Virus record (IMG/VR): IMGVR_UViG_3300049433_000288 | Coordinates: 1 to 26,970 of that record | Reading direction: 5' to 3' (one strand) | Source of the DNA: a virus | Length of the DNA stretch: 26,970 nt | Shown: piece after piece, positions 1 through 8,402 of the stretch | Layout of the letters: every line of letters starts with the position of its first letter | Numbering within the stretch: the stretch's first letter is position 1 | The notes under the pieces: model-generated | Databases searched by the model: none | What the model was told of the DNA's origin: nothing | What the model saw: only the letters and a program-made list of their open reading frames with translations | Program-made: the position numbers and the translations under genes

Positions 1-1674
1 ATGGTTCGGATTGCAGAGAAAACAGCACGGACGCGAAAAGTCATCTCTTACCTTCGGTTTTCGCGTCCGGAACAAATGCTTGGCGACTCGACACGCCGTC
101 AGCTTGAGGCGTCTATCAAGTGGGCCGCTGATCGTGGTCTCACGATTGACGAAAGCTTGAGTGACAAGGGCATCAGTGCATTTCGCGGCAAACATGCCGC
201 CGTGGGCGCACTGTCGGAATTCCTACGGTTGGTCAACGAAAAGCAAGTGCCTACCGGCTCGATACTGCTGGTCGAGTCGCTTGACCGGTTGAGCCGTCAA
301 GAATTGATCCAAGCGTTGCAACAATTTTTGGCGGTCATCAATGCCGGAATAACCATCGTCACATTATGCGATGGTTTTGAATACTCCGCGAAAGACTGCA
401 ATCTGCAATCGCTGATGTATTCGCTCATGGTGATGAGCCGTGCCCACGAGGAAAGTGCTATCAAGTCGCAACGGTGCGCCGCTGCATGGGGCAATAAGAA
501 AAAACACGCCGCGACGAAACCGCTCACAGCAAAACTACCCGGTTGGCTCAAGATGCAAGCCGGTCGCATCGTGGTTGATGAACCCTTTGCCGCCGTCGTG
601 CGCCGAATGTTTGCGCTTGCCATCGAAGGGTATGGATCTGGCACGATGGTTAAAAAATTGAACGGCGAAAAGGTTGCCGGTCGATTGGTGAAGCATTTCC
701 CAAAAGGCTACATACAGCACACGCTTAACAACCGTGCCGTGTTAGGCGAATACCAACCATGCAAATACGTTGAGAGTGAAAAAACATACCGTGTGCGTGA
801 GCCGGTAGGCGATCCGGTCATTGGCTACTATCCGCCAATCATCGACGAGCAAACTTACTACGCCGCTCAACACGCTCGCAAATCGCGTTTGCGTGATCGT
901 GGTCCGAACACCCATATCGTCAACGTGTTGAAAGGTCTCGTATTCGATGCACACGACGGATCAGCTTTGCAAATTTCGTGCAAGGGTGGCCCACGCAAAA
1001 GACTGCCGAACGGCAAACGAGTGAGAACCAAAGGCGCGGAAGCTATTACCGACGGTCGCTGCTACGTTTCCTTTGCCGCCGCAAATGGCATCAAGGGCGC
1101 GTCACAATTCGTCGGCTTCCCACGCATCGGATTAGAAATTGGTATTGCCGGTGCATTGGTCCTCGTTGGTCGCATCAAACCTACTGACGGCACTGCGGAT
1201 AAACTGACAACACAAATCGAAGCGATGCAAGGCGAGATAATGGAATGCGACCAAAAGATTGCAGAGGTTCAAGAGGCAATGTTTTCAAGCAAAACGAGCG
1301 GTGCCAGTGTTGTGGCAATGTTGTCTCGCCTTGATCAACGCAAAGCGGAATTGGAACAAAAGCTTTCAGAATTGAAAGGCGAAAAGGCTACCGGCTCTCT
1401 TCCGTCCGCGATGGTAGAAATTAAAGATGCAACAAAGACGATTGAGGATCAATCCGACCTGACAAGCGATAAGCGTGTGCGGCTACATGCCGCGATGAAA
1501 CGACTTGTGGAGCGTGTCGATTGCGACCTGTCACGCATCGGTCACACGTACACTTGCAAAGCTGCTATCAAACTTCACACCGGCGAAATACTTGATACCG
1601 CTTTTCAAATCCGCCGGTTACATCGCACTGCGGATAAACCTTTCCATTTTCAATGGCTCACAAAAGTAGACTAG
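1..1674 (+). CDS. Large serine integrase (site-specific recombinase)
   Basis: Probable phage integrase that joins attP and attB through a 5'-phosphoserine intermediate. Seen: the N-terminal resolvase-type catalytic domain (about 14-160) has the YLRFS motif with likely nucleophile Ser21, Gln25, and the helix motif ESLDRLSR with Asp95, Arg96 and Arg99. A Recombinase domain follows (about 175-300), then a poorly conserved segment, a predicted coiled coil (about 395-465) and a C-terminal tail. The length of 557 residues fits the large serine family. The usual zinc-ribbon CxxC pair is not visible; in its place is a degenerate segment around GLVFDAHDGSAL. The ATG is the first base of the window, so its ribosome binding site and any attP just upstream cannot be seen. 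A terminator follows the stop by about 25 bases. The family call is secure; the role as this element's own integrase is inferred from its place beside phage genes. Confidence 0.93.
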   Translation: MVRIAEKTARTRKVISYLRFSRPEQMLGDSTRRQLEASIKWAADRGLTIDESLSDKGISAFRGKHAAVGALSEFLRLVNEKQVPTGSILLVESLDRLSRQELIQALQQFLAVINAGITIVTLCDGFEYSAKDCNLQSLMYSLMVMSRAHEESAIKSQRCAAAWGNKKKHAATKPLTAKLPGWLKMQAGRIVVDEPFAAVVRRMFALAIEGYGSGTMVKKLNGEKVAGRLVKHFPKGYIQHTLNNRAVLGEYQPCKYVESEKTYRVREPVGDPVIGYYPPIIDEQTYYAAQHARKSRLRDRGPNTHIVNVLKGLVFDAHDGSALQISCKGGPRKRLPNGKRVRTKGAEAITDGRCYVSFAAANGIKGASQFVGFPRIGLEIGIAGALVLVGRIKPTDGTADKLTTQIEAMQGEIMECDQKIAEVQEAMFSSKTSGASVVAMLSRLDQRKAELEQKLSELKGEKATGSLPSAMVEIKDATKTIEDQSDLTSDKRVRLHAAMKRLVERVDCDLSRIGHTYTCKAAIKLHTGEILDTAFQIRRLHRTADKPFHFQWLTKVD

Positions 1675-1697
1675 CCGAAACGCTGGTCCGCTCGACA

Positions 1698-1733
1698 GGT
1701 CGCAACCTACCAAAGTTGCGGCCTTTTTCTTTT
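1698..1733 (+). terminator. Rho-independent terminator after the integrase
   Basis: A 9-bp stem (GGTCGCAAC with GTTGCGGCC, one G-T wobble) encloses an 8-base loop and runs straight into CTTTTTCTTTT-like sequence. It ends the integrase transcript, so the next gene needs its own promoter. Confidence 0.8.
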
Positions 1734-1829
1734 GACGCGTTACCGTGCGTTTGACGCTTGACTCGTGGGAAGTTTTCGGCCCCAGTGAGCCACGGCAATT
1801 ACGCCACTTTTTGAAAAGGTAGGAACGTT

Positions 1830-2402
1830 ATGAGGAAAGTTATTCTAATGGCCGTTGGTGTACTCGGTTTCGCATCCGTCGCATCGGCTCAATTGTCGCC
1901 GGACGAGGCGACAGCGAAGTTGAACGAACGGCGACAACATCCGACCACGCAACCGGCAAGTAATGAGGTTTCCGATCTTCGCTCTGTCATCTTTTCATTG
2001 CGAGCCGAAAACACCGCTCTAAGAGAAAAGGTTGCGGCCCTCACTGTACAGTTGAAAGAGAAACAGAACGCAAAACCGGCAACCGCCGCGAAGGTTACCG
2101 TTGATCCGAATGCAGTCATCCACAACGGAATGACTGTGACAGAAGTTGAGACAGCAATCGGCCAACCGATTGCCCTCGTCAGTACGGCGGATGGCATCCA
2201 AACTTATCATACATCGGTAGACCGCGACGTAACGAATGGTCCCGGTGCAATGACTATTTCATACTGGGACGTGTCGTTACAAGTGGAAAATGGGAGGGTA
2301 ACACATTCCGAAATATCTGCGGAGCATAAGACAGTACGCAACGGCGGTATCGGTAGCGGCAGTGGTCGCCCTATCGATCCGCGTAGCTTACGTGGTCACT
2401 GA
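1830..2402 (+). CDS. Secreted coiled-coil protein with BamE/SmpA-like domain
   Basis: Unknown function; likely exported. Seen: a signal peptide (MRKVILMAVGVLGFASVASA, probable cleavage after Ala20 before QLSPDE), a polar linker with TTQPA, a short coiled coil (about 48-78, leucine heptads) and a C-terminal domain (about 95-155) with HNGMTVTEVETAIGQP. That pattern (GMT..EV...GxP, then a strand ending in ENGRV) is what BamE/SmpA/OmlA-like small periplasmic domains show. The tail is Gly/Ser/Arg-rich. The start is supported by an A/G-rich AAAAGGTAGGA upstream. It lies alone between two terminators, on the opposite strand from the structural genes, so it is probably a lysogenic-conversion (moron) cargo gene acting in the host envelope; that role is inference. 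The fold assignment rests on motif resemblance only. Confidence 0.75.
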   Translation: MRKVILMAVGVLGFASVASAQLSPDEATAKLNERRQHPTTQPASNEVSDLRSVIFSLRAENTALREKVAALTVQLKEKQNAKPATAAKVTVDPNAVIHNGMTVTEVETAIGQPIALVSTADGIQTYHTSVDRDVTNGPGAMTISYWDVSLQVENGRVTHSEISAEHKTVRNGGIGSGSGRPIDPRSLRGH

Positions 2403-2436
2403 TCGCACTGGTTCGCATTCTGGCACGTCAGCAAAT

Positions 2437-2470
2437 GAAAGAGGCACGGCAATAGGTTGCCGTGCCTCTT
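2437..2470. terminator. Bidirectional terminator between convergent genes
   Basis: A perfect 12-bp inverted repeat (GAGGCACGGCAA / TTGCCGTGCCTC, 2441-2452 and 2457-2468) with a 4-base loop. It lies between the convergent ends of the secreted-protein gene and the winged-helix gene. Flanking A/T tracts are short, so termination strength is uncertain. Confidence 0.75.
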
Positions 2471-2494
2471 GTGCGTTGTGGTTGCTCTGGTCCC

Positions 2495-3025
2495 TTATGC
2501 AAGCGTGTACGTGGTCGATGCTTTGTTGCCCTCTGTCTTTACCTTGTGACCGCCGTTGTCGGCCAAGAACTTTGACAATGACGGCTTGAAGTTAACACCG
2601 GTTGCCGCCGCGATGTCACCGGCTTTAGCGCCCGCATTCTTTTCGAGGTACGCAACAATCTTTGCCGCGTCCGCTTGGCGATCCTCTTCACTGCGCCGCG
2701 TTCGCTTGCCGCTCGCCTTGCCGTTGGTTGGTGCTTCGATCCCCAACACGTCAGCTAATGCCTTATTCAATTTGGTCAAGTCGTGTTCAAGCGTACCCAA
2801 TTCGGCATCAAGTGCGGTTCGTCGTGTCGTCAGCTTGTCGATTTGATCACGTAACGGCTTTGTGACGTTCGCCATTTCCGCCTCATACACTTCGTTCGCC
2901 TTTGCACGAGCCGCCGCTCGTGCCTCTTGTAGTGCGTGCCGGTCTAAAACCGGCTGTGCCGCTGTCTCTCGCATTGCTCGCAACTGTGCCTCTTTCGCGC
3001 CCGGTGCTTTCGTTTTCTTTGCCAT
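2495..3025 (-). CDS. Coiled-coil protein with C-terminal winged-helix-like DNA-binding domain
   Basis: Likely DNA-binding protein; the exact family is not recognised. Seen: a basic N-terminus (MAKKTKAPGAKEAQ), a long helical coiled coil (about 25-95), a Lys/Arg-rich linker (GKRTRRSEEDR, about 104-114), and a 60-residue C-terminal domain that reads as a helix-turn-helix with wing (AAKIVAYLEKNAGAKAGDIA, then TGVNFKPSLSKFLAD and a beta tail ending TTYTLA). This layout, an oligomerising coil followed by a small DNA-binding domain, recalls nucleoid-associated or xenogeneic-silencer proteins, but that is analogy. The ATG has a strong AAGGAGAT site 5-6 bases upstream. It has its own TTGACA-bearing upstream region and is separated from the tail operon by a terminator, so it is an independent unit, possibly expressed in the prophage state. 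Confidence 0.75.
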   Translation of the reverse strand: MAKKTKAPGAKEAQLRAMRETAAQPVLDRHALQEARAAARAKANEVYEAEMANVTKPLRDQIDKLTTRRTALDAELGTLEHDLTKLNKALADVLGIEAPTNGKASGKRTRRSEEDRQADAAKIVAYLEKNAGAKAGDIAAATGVNFKPSLSKFLADNGGHKVKTEGNKASTTYTLA

Positions 3026-3065
3026 CGCTATCTCCTTACGTTGTTTGTTGCCCCCATTGGTCTAA

Positions 3066-3096
3066 CTATCTGGCACTAACTTAATTGATTTGTCAA
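3066..3096 (-). promoter_or_regulatory. Candidate promoter of the coiled-coil/winged-helix gene
   Basis: On the minus strand a perfect -35 box TTGACA (plus coordinates 3091-3096) lies about 65 bases upstream of the ATG. The -10 is poor: CAGATA at 18-bp spacing is the best match. It comes just after the terminator of the tail operon. Confidence 0.45.
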
Positions 3097-3104
3097 CTGA
3101 TCCA

Positions 3105-3151
3105 CGACTACCAATAAAGAAACCGGCAATCGGTAAGGATCACCGGTTCTT
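3105..3151 (-). terminator. Terminator at the end of the tail operon
   Basis: Read on the minus strand, AAGAACCGG (3151-3143) pairs with CCGGTTTCTT (3126-3117, one bulged base) and is followed by TTATT. The loop is about 16 bases. It falls just downstream of the last tail gene, as expected for the end of a late operon. Confidence 0.55.
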
Positions 3152-3179
3152 AAAACCGTTCCGCACTATGGCGAAAGCG

Positions 3180-4019
3180 TTACGGCTTTTTCGCTCTGCT
3201 ACACGACGCACAGCCTTTTGATTGTGGACGTGCAACCGTTTTTGTATCTGTCGTTTTGCTCACTACCTCATTAGCCACCGTAGGTCGATGCATCATTACA
3301 CCGGTAAACGTGATCGTAATATTTTGGCCGCAAGTGCCTGCCACACTCGATTGCTTTGTCAGAAGCAAAGACGGTGGACAACCGCCACAAGTGACCGGCG
3401 ACGTGCCTAGCCAAGAATTGCCGCAATCGGTTCCTCCACCGGTCATCGACACAAAGTAAGACCAATACGGCGCAACGCCCACGTCGGAAGAAACACAGTT
3501 GATTTCGATTTGCACGCTAGACGTTATGCCGGTTCCGGCATCCCCACCGGTATAGAAAAAAGTGCAAGGGATATTCGTTAGATTTGCGTTTGTGTAGTTG
3601 CCGTTTAAGTCGGCGCAACACGCATCACTTGCACCGGAAATGGTGATTCGATCCATATGACAACCAGTCAAATCCGTGCAATCAACAGTAGGGCATTGCG
3701 GACAGCACTTGTTTATATCTGTTGGCACACTGGGAGTAGGTGCATCGGCCATACCATCGCAATCACCGTCACTTGTGCAACATGATCCCATCGGCACGAA
3801 AATCTGATAGGTGCATCCGGTCGGACAGTTGATCGTTTTGTCCCATGTCAATAGCGGTACTTCGGATAGACATTGTTTAGCGCCCGGTGTGACTGTGCCC
3901 CACGTTTGGCTACCGGGCGCGTTATCATTACAGTTGTAATCAACCGTAAACTTTTGGAAACAGAGGTTGCCGCTTATGCAACAGCAAATACACGGAAAAG
4001 TTGTTGTTGATGTTCCCAC
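3180..4019 (-). CDS. Cysteine-rich distal tail-region protein, unknown
   Basis: Not assigned to a family. Seen: 27 cysteines in 279 residues (about 10%), many in pairs and triplets (CICCC near residue 10, SCC, KCC, ACC) and in C-x2-C or C-x3-C pairs, ending in GCASCSRAKKP. There is no signal peptide or membrane helix. A segment reading as beta strands contains ACCADLNGNYTNANLTNIPC (118-residue region onward), a CC-x-D-x-NG-x-Y pattern. The start is GTG, chosen because AGGGGTGG lies 6-7 bases upstream; it begins 10 bases after the stop of the preceding gene. As the last gene of the tail operon, after the tape measure, it could be a tail-tip, baseplate or adhesion protein, or an assembly factor. 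Whether the cysteines bind metal or form disulfides cannot be told. Confidence 0.75.
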   Translation of the reverse strand: MGTSTTTFPCICCCISGNLCFQKFTVDYNCNDNAPGSQTWGTVTPGAKQCLSEVPLLTWDKTINCPTGCTYQIFVPMGSCCTSDGDCDGMADAPTPSVPTDINKCCPQCPTVDCTDLTGCHMDRITISGASDACCADLNGNYTNANLTNIPCTFFYTGGDAGTGITSSVQIEINCVSSDVGVAPYWSYFVSMTGGGTDCGNSWLGTSPVTCGGCPPSLLLTKQSSVAGTCGQNITITFTGVMMHRPTVANEVVSKTTDTKTVARPQSKGCASCSRAKKP

Positions 4020-4029
4020 GTCGCCACCC

Positions 4030-5214
4030 CTACGAGCACGGTCCTAATACCGTAATCGTTATTGTCTCATTTTTTACCCATGTTTTTGTAACTGATATCG
4101 TTCCGGTTGCCGGATCACATGCGACGGTTACATCGCCAAGAAATGCACCGGCATCTCCTTCGCTCGCTGGTACCACGTTGCCGGTTGCTACCGTTACATC
4201 AGTGTGACACACATTGATTTTCCAACAACATTGGTACATCTCGGCTTTCGTATAATCGCCGTCGCACATTAATGTTGATATGGTATCGGTACCGTCAAAC
4301 TGTATGCCGACTCCGAACTTTAGACGTGCCGGATCGATATATACCGGTGTGTCCGATGGTGCGCCGTCCACGCACGGGTACACCTTGAACTTTGGTACAA
4401 ACGTCTGTGCTGAGATAACCGCTTGATGTTTTTGCGTCGTGCATCCATCCGGATCGCACAAATCCGCCGTTGGTACATCCGTTACGTTAAAAAATATGTC
4501 TAGTTTGTTTTCGCCGTCGGGCGCAGTTTGGCCGCTCGGTATATCCGGTGGAGTAGGGTTGTCGAACTTTAGAATCTTGACGTGACAGATACGTTGATCG
4601 CCGTACTTCTCAACCGTGAAACCTAGCCAATCAACCAATACTCTTTCATCGTTGGTCTCGTCGGTATCGTCATCGACCGTCACCAAAAAATCAGTGTGGT
4701 TAAAGCTTAAATGGTAGATATCCTCGTTGTCGTGTGTGTAATAGTTGTCGCCGGTTGAATCACAGTTGTACCAACCGACCGACGGTCTCACAGCGTAATA
4801 GAAATAGACAAGCGGCACCGGCGATATATCACCGGTCATTCCCTTCACCTTGCCCATGACAAACGTTTTGCCGTCTTTGTTTAGTTGTCCGATATGCTTG
4901 CGGTTGTTTTCATCGACGTTTAGTCCGCAGTAAATCGGAATGGTGATATCATCAGCAAAGTAATCGGTTAGGTCGAGGTCTACCGTAGGATCTGGTGGCG
5001 TGCCGTTCCACGCTTGTTTGTGCATTAGGTAATAACCTTTTGCACTGTCATAGTCATAGATCCGGTAAAGCTGAAAATCGTAGTATACTTCTCTCGCCGG
5101 ATTTAATGCGCTGACGTTGTTAGTCGGAATGCCCCTGACTTTGTTAACCGTGTTGACGATAGCCAATGCCGCTTGCGGTGTTATTTGTGTGACGTTGCCG
5201 GATTGGTTATTCAT
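4030..5214 (-). CDS. Distal tail/virion protein, unknown
   Basis: No family recognised. The 394-residue product is acidic and rich in Asp, Thr, Tyr and aromatic residues, with predicted mostly-beta content and no signal peptide or membrane helix. Cysteines cluster in the C-terminal third (CDPDGC, QCCWKINVC, VACD), and the last strand (ISVTKTWVKNETITITVLG) looks like the end of a beta sandwich similar to that of the following Cys-rich protein. The start overlaps the previous gene's stop by one base (TAATG), so translation is probably coupled. The position after the tape measure and among other beta-rich proteins suggests a tail-tip, baseplate or host-contact component; that is inferred from gene order only. 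Confidence 0.7.
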   Translation of the reverse strand: MNNQSGNVTQITPQAALAIVNTVNKVRGIPTNNVSALNPAREVYYDFQLYRIYDYDSAKGYYLMHKQAWNGTPPDPTVDLDLTDYFADDITIPIYCGLNVDENNRKHIGQLNKDGKTFVMGKVKGMTGDISPVPLVYFYYAVRPSVGWYNCDSTGDNYYTHDNEDIYHLSFNHTDFLVTVDDDTDETNDERVLVDWLGFTVEKYGDQRICHVKILKFDNPTPPDIPSGQTAPDGENKLDIFFNVTDVPTADLCDPDGCTTQKHQAVISAQTFVPKFKVYPCVDGAPSDTPVYIDPARLKFGVGIQFDGTDTISTLMCDGDYTKAEMYQCCWKINVCHTDVTVATGNVVPASEGDAGAFLGDVTVACDPATGTISVTKTWVKNETITITVLGPCS

Positions 5215-6137
5215 TAGCTGATCCCCGTAAACAGTGCCGACAAATCAGCAGATTTAACCATCACGAAATCCAAGAAATATGGTGTGTTTGTCTTATGGCC
5301 GCTGCCATCCAAATAGTGCGGAGTGTTCAGCAGATTGCCGTCGCTGTCTTTGATCGCTACTGGTGGCGTGCCTATCTCACAGTACCCGGCATCGACGAGG
5401 TACATTTTGAAACCACTAACCAACGCGCCCGCGTCCGCACTATTGGCCGGTGACGTGATTTGATTGCGTTGCGTGAAATGCAGTGAGACATTCCAATATG
5501 CCACGGTGCCAAGCTGCACAACCGGCTCGGCTGTGTAGTCGTCAAGCCGTAACGTGTCCGCTGCAAACGAATGCGAATAACTTAACGCGGAGATTACAAG
5601 CGTTATCACTTCGGTATTCGAGCAACCGCGTAACGGCTCACAACTGGTCTCATCAAATGTATCGGTTTTGAAACTAATGCTCAATTTGCCATCGTAGAAC
5701 GTTTCGACCGGCTGTGAGGCAAAGTTCTGTTTTGCGCTGTTGGTGATCGGCTTGTTATTGATGTCATAATATGCGGTGACTTGCACCGGCTCGCCGTCAA
5801 ACGTTACTTTGGTATCCCATTTACCGGTTTCGCCGCTACTGGTCCTCGTGCTGAATTGCACTTGTACGCTGTACATGGTGGCCGCTTGCGTCACTTGCTG
5901 CGGATTAACATCTATAACGGTTAACGTGCCGTCGGTAGGGTAGGCATCACCGATCACCGGTACCGTATTAGTGCCGTCGCTTGCACCATAACATTGACTA
6001 GGATCGGATTGAGCCGCAGAGAATTGGACGTGCCAGTATTGCGTTGCTGTGGTTGATATGATGCCGCTCGACAAGTCTTTTGCCTTGCGCCATTGTGTTG
6101 TCTTTTTTGGATCTAATCCCACTTTAATAATCGTCAT
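5214..6137 (-). CDS. Distal tail protein, unknown (first gene after tape measure)
   Basis: No family recognised with certainty. The 307-residue product is Thr/Ser/Asp-rich and looks mainly beta. Two segments share a pattern of alternating hydrophobic residues in a strand: ATQYWHVQFSAAQ (about 32-44) and TVAYWNVSLHFTQRN (about 212-226), which suggests an internal duplication of a beta domain. In lambda-like tails the gene directly after the tape measure encodes the distal tail or tail-tip protein, so that role is the natural candidate here. It ends in TAATG shared with the next gene and starts 13 bases after the tape-measure stop, so it belongs to the same transcript. Confidence 0.7.
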   Translation of the reverse strand: MTIIKVGLDPKKTTQWRKAKDLSSGIISTTATQYWHVQFSAAQSDPSQCYGASDGTNTVPVIGDAYPTDGTLTVIDVNPQQVTQAATMYSVQVQFSTRTSSGETGKWDTKVTFDGEPVQVTAYYDINNKPITNSAKQNFASQPVETFYDGKLSISFKTDTFDETSCEPLRGCSNTEVITLVISALSYSHSFAADTLRLDDYTAEPVVQLGTVAYWNVSLHFTQRNQITSPANSADAGALVSGFKMYLVDAGYCEIGTPPVAIKDSDGNLLNTPHYLDGSGHKTNTPYFLDFVMVKSADLSALFTGIS

Positions 6138-6150
6138 GCTGCCATTCCCC

Positions 6151-8058
6151 TTACAAAGTAATGTCTAATAGGACCGGTGCGTTAGTGCCGGTCACTTGCT
6201 GCCAAATGTCTTTGAACAACTGATCCCACTTTTGATGATATTGCAGTTGTTGCTTTGCGATGTTCAAAGCTTCTGCCTTTGGATCTCTACCGGCTTGACT
6301 CGGCAATCGAAAATCAAAACGTCTTTCGACCAATTCGGCTTTTTTGTCCGCGCCCTCTTTTTCCGCCTTGCCTAACTCTTGCGCTGCCTTTTTCCGTGCC
6401 TCATCAAACTGATGTTGATTGAGCGCACCGTGTTCCAAAAGTTCGTTCAACTCTTTTAGCTTGTCGTTATATTTTTCGATTGGTGACTCGGCATCCTTCC
6501 AAATTTCCTTTGCCTTTTCCATCCGCTTTTGCTGGTCCTCAATCTCTTTAAGCTGTGCCGATAGCTTCGTGTATGCTTGCAAGTCTGCATTGCTTGCGCC
6601 CGCCGCTACCAGTGCCGCCGCTTTGTTCGCCGTGGCATTGCCGCTTTTGCTCGCTATCTCCTCTTGTAGTTGCTTGATTGCCTCTGTAGCGGCCTTGTGC
6701 GCTTCGAGCGTATGCAGTTGCTTCGCATATTCTTTGCCTTGTGCCAGTTGAGCCGGTGACGCGCCGTCAGCTTTTAATTCGATTAGCTTTTTCTCGGCTT
6801 CTGTTTTGCCAAACTCGGCAACTTCTTTTTTGAGACCGGCAAGAACTTCGGACGCCTTTTTGATGTTTTCAATAAAACCTTCGGTGCCGACTTTCGCGGA
6901 GTCTCTTAACTTTGTCTCAATGTGTTTACCGGCATCGTCAATATCATTGTGTAGACCGGCAATAAATTGGTGTGCGCCTTTGGATGTATTGATGTTGTCC
7001 GCTGCCTTTGCCCAGCTTTGCATTGATTCGCCAAGCTGTCTCGCCTCTGCTGCCGCTTGCCCTTCACCCATGGCCGATAGGATCGATGCCTCTAAAAACT
7101 GTGCATCCGCTGCGCCTTGCAAGAGCCATCCGCCGATATGAGCCATCGTATCGACCACGTACGCGCCTAATTCGATCATGGCATCGAATGCGACCGTCAT
7201 AACGGCTTGCATCTTTACGCCGGATGGTGCGAGGTCTTGTATGTGTTCGGCAATCGCTTTGATAACCGGTGCCGCTCCTATGGCTACAGAGTTTTTGACG
7301 CCCTCAAATGCTCTTGATAGATCGTTGACTGACTCATTAGCGGCTACCAGCTTGCTTACATTGGTCGTGCTTAACACGTCGCCAAACTGCAAACCCTTTT
7401 TGATCGCCTCATCAATGCCTTTTGCGCCTTGCTCAAATAGCGGTGCAAGTTTACCGGCTGACTTGCCGAATAATTCAGTGACGATTACAGCACGTTGTGA
7501 TTGGTTATGTATTTGAGATATAGAGTCGGCTACCTTGCGTAGTGCCTCGTCCGGTGACAGGTTCACCAACTCTTTCATGTTGATGCCGAAGTGTTCAAGT
7601 AATTCGGTACTCTCTTGCCCCTTTGCCGCAAACTGTCCTAGTGATTTAGTGAACTTGAGGAGTGCGCCGTCTACCTCTTCCGCGCTGCCGCCCATATTCT
7701 TTGCGGCGTGCGACATGCCTTGTATTGTCTCGGCACTAACGCCTATGGATTGTGTTAGCGTTGCGGTTCGCTCTGCGCTCTCTAATGCTTGTAGTGACCA
7801 CTCGGCTACCGTCTTGATTGCCTCTGTGCCGATTTCGACGAACTTCTCAACCGCTTTCGATGCGAGTTCAAATCCGCCTTTGACAACTTCGATACCGGCA
7901 CCAATGCCGAAACCTTCGGCTAGTCCGCTCAATATGCCGCTGGTAGATCCGGCTTTGCCGCCAAACTCTTCTAACGATTTACCGGCACCGCTAATGTCTT
8001 TGGTAAAGTCAGCAGTGCCCGCCCCTATCTTGATGATGATGCTGCCGACGGTCGCCAT
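6151..8058 (-). CDS. Tail tape measure protein
   Basis: Sets tail length and occupies the tail lumen before DNA ejection. Seen: 635 residues, strongly helical, with a glycine-rich hydrophobic stretch near the N-terminus (SGILSGLAEGFGIGAGIEVV), a tape-measure core (about 95-225) with LTQSIGVSAETIQGMSHAA, ALLKFTKSLGQ, LSPDEALRKVADSISQI and VTELFGKSAGKLAPLFEQGA, then long Lys/Glu/Ala coiled coils (about 390-600). These core phrases are typical of phage tape measures. I take the ATG at 8058 rather than the GTG at 8079: the ATG shares a base with the upstream stop (TAATG), has AGGTGGGAAG before it, and begins MATVGSIIIKIG. At about 1.9 kb it predicts a fairly short siphovirus tail. It is the longest tail gene and lies after the two tail chaperones, as expected. 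Confidence 0.93.
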   Translation of the reverse strand: MATVGSIIIKIGAGTADFTKDISGAGKSLEEFGGKAGSTSGILSGLAEGFGIGAGIEVVKGGFELASKAVEKFVEIGTEAIKTVAEWSLQALESAERTATLTQSIGVSAETIQGMSHAAKNMGGSAEEVDGALLKFTKSLGQFAAKGQESTELLEHFGINMKELVNLSPDEALRKVADSISQIHNQSQRAVIVTELFGKSAGKLAPLFEQGAKGIDEAIKKGLQFGDVLSTTNVSKLVAANESVNDLSRAFEGVKNSVAIGAAPVIKAIAEHIQDLAPSGVKMQAVMTVAFDAMIELGAYVVDTMAHIGGWLLQGAADAQFLEASILSAMGEGQAAAEARQLGESMQSWAKAADNINTSKGAHQFIAGLHNDIDDAGKHIETKLRDSAKVGTEGFIENIKKASEVLAGLKKEVAEFGKTEAEKKLIELKADGASPAQLAQGKEYAKQLHTLEAHKAATEAIKQLQEEIASKSGNATANKAAALVAAGASNADLQAYTKLSAQLKEIEDQQKRMEKAKEIWKDAESPIEKYNDKLKELNELLEHGALNQHQFDEARKKAAQELGKAEKEGADKKAELVERRFDFRLPSQAGRDPKAEALNIAKQQLQYHQKWDQLFKDIWQQVTGTNAPVLLDITL

Positions 8059-8402
8059 TACTTCCCACCTGTCGCCCACGCTTTAAGCTTGTTGGCGACG
8101 TTCTCACGTTTCGTATTTTTGTATTGCTCGGCATAGTCGATTTCTGGTTCAACTATTTCGCGGTAGTGTTGACCGTGTTGCGGTGTAAACTCATCCGCTC
8201 TAAATAACTCTGTACCACTGGTCCTCGTTAGCGGACCGTTCGCCACACAGCTTGCAATGATGCCGGTGCGTTGATCCTCAACAACCGATCCCCACGGCTC
8301 TAACTGATAAAACGCTATCCACTCCACAAACTCATCAGGATCGCAACGCTCCATTGCCTCACTGACAGTGCAACCAAATAGGGACGCGAGACGAAACCAC
8401 AT
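8058..8402 (-). CDS. Tail assembly chaperone, gpT-like part (made mainly by -1 frameshift)
   Basis: Matches the C-terminal half of lambda-type tail assembly chaperones: SEAMERCDPDEFVEWIAFYQ followed by LEPWG, VEDQRTGIIASCVANGP and EFTPQHG are familiar from gpT-like proteins that recruit tail tube subunits to the tape measure. An ATG at 8402 overlaps the stop of the upstream chaperone (TAATG), so independent or coupled initiation is possible. However, the reading frame stays open upstream back to the slippery heptamer at 8426-8432, which would fuse it to the first chaperone as a product of about 234 residues. Family and position, between tube protein and tape measure, agree. Confidence 0.88.
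   Translation of the reverse strand: MWFRLASLFGCTVSEAMERCDPDEFVEWIAFYQLEPWGSVVEDQRTGIIASCVANGPLTRTSGTELFRADEFTPQHGQHYREIVEPEIDYAEQYKNTKRENVANKLKAWATGGK

Noticed and set aside
8059-8079. GTG start of the tape measure at 8079
   Set aside because: The ATG at 8058 shares TAATG with the upstream stop and has a purine-rich site before it, while the GTG lies inside the chaperone gene.
5372-8086. Plus-strand reading frames of 60-183 residues opposite the tail genes
   Set aside because: They are antisense shadows rich in Ser/Ala/Pro, with no ribosome sites and strong genes opposite them.
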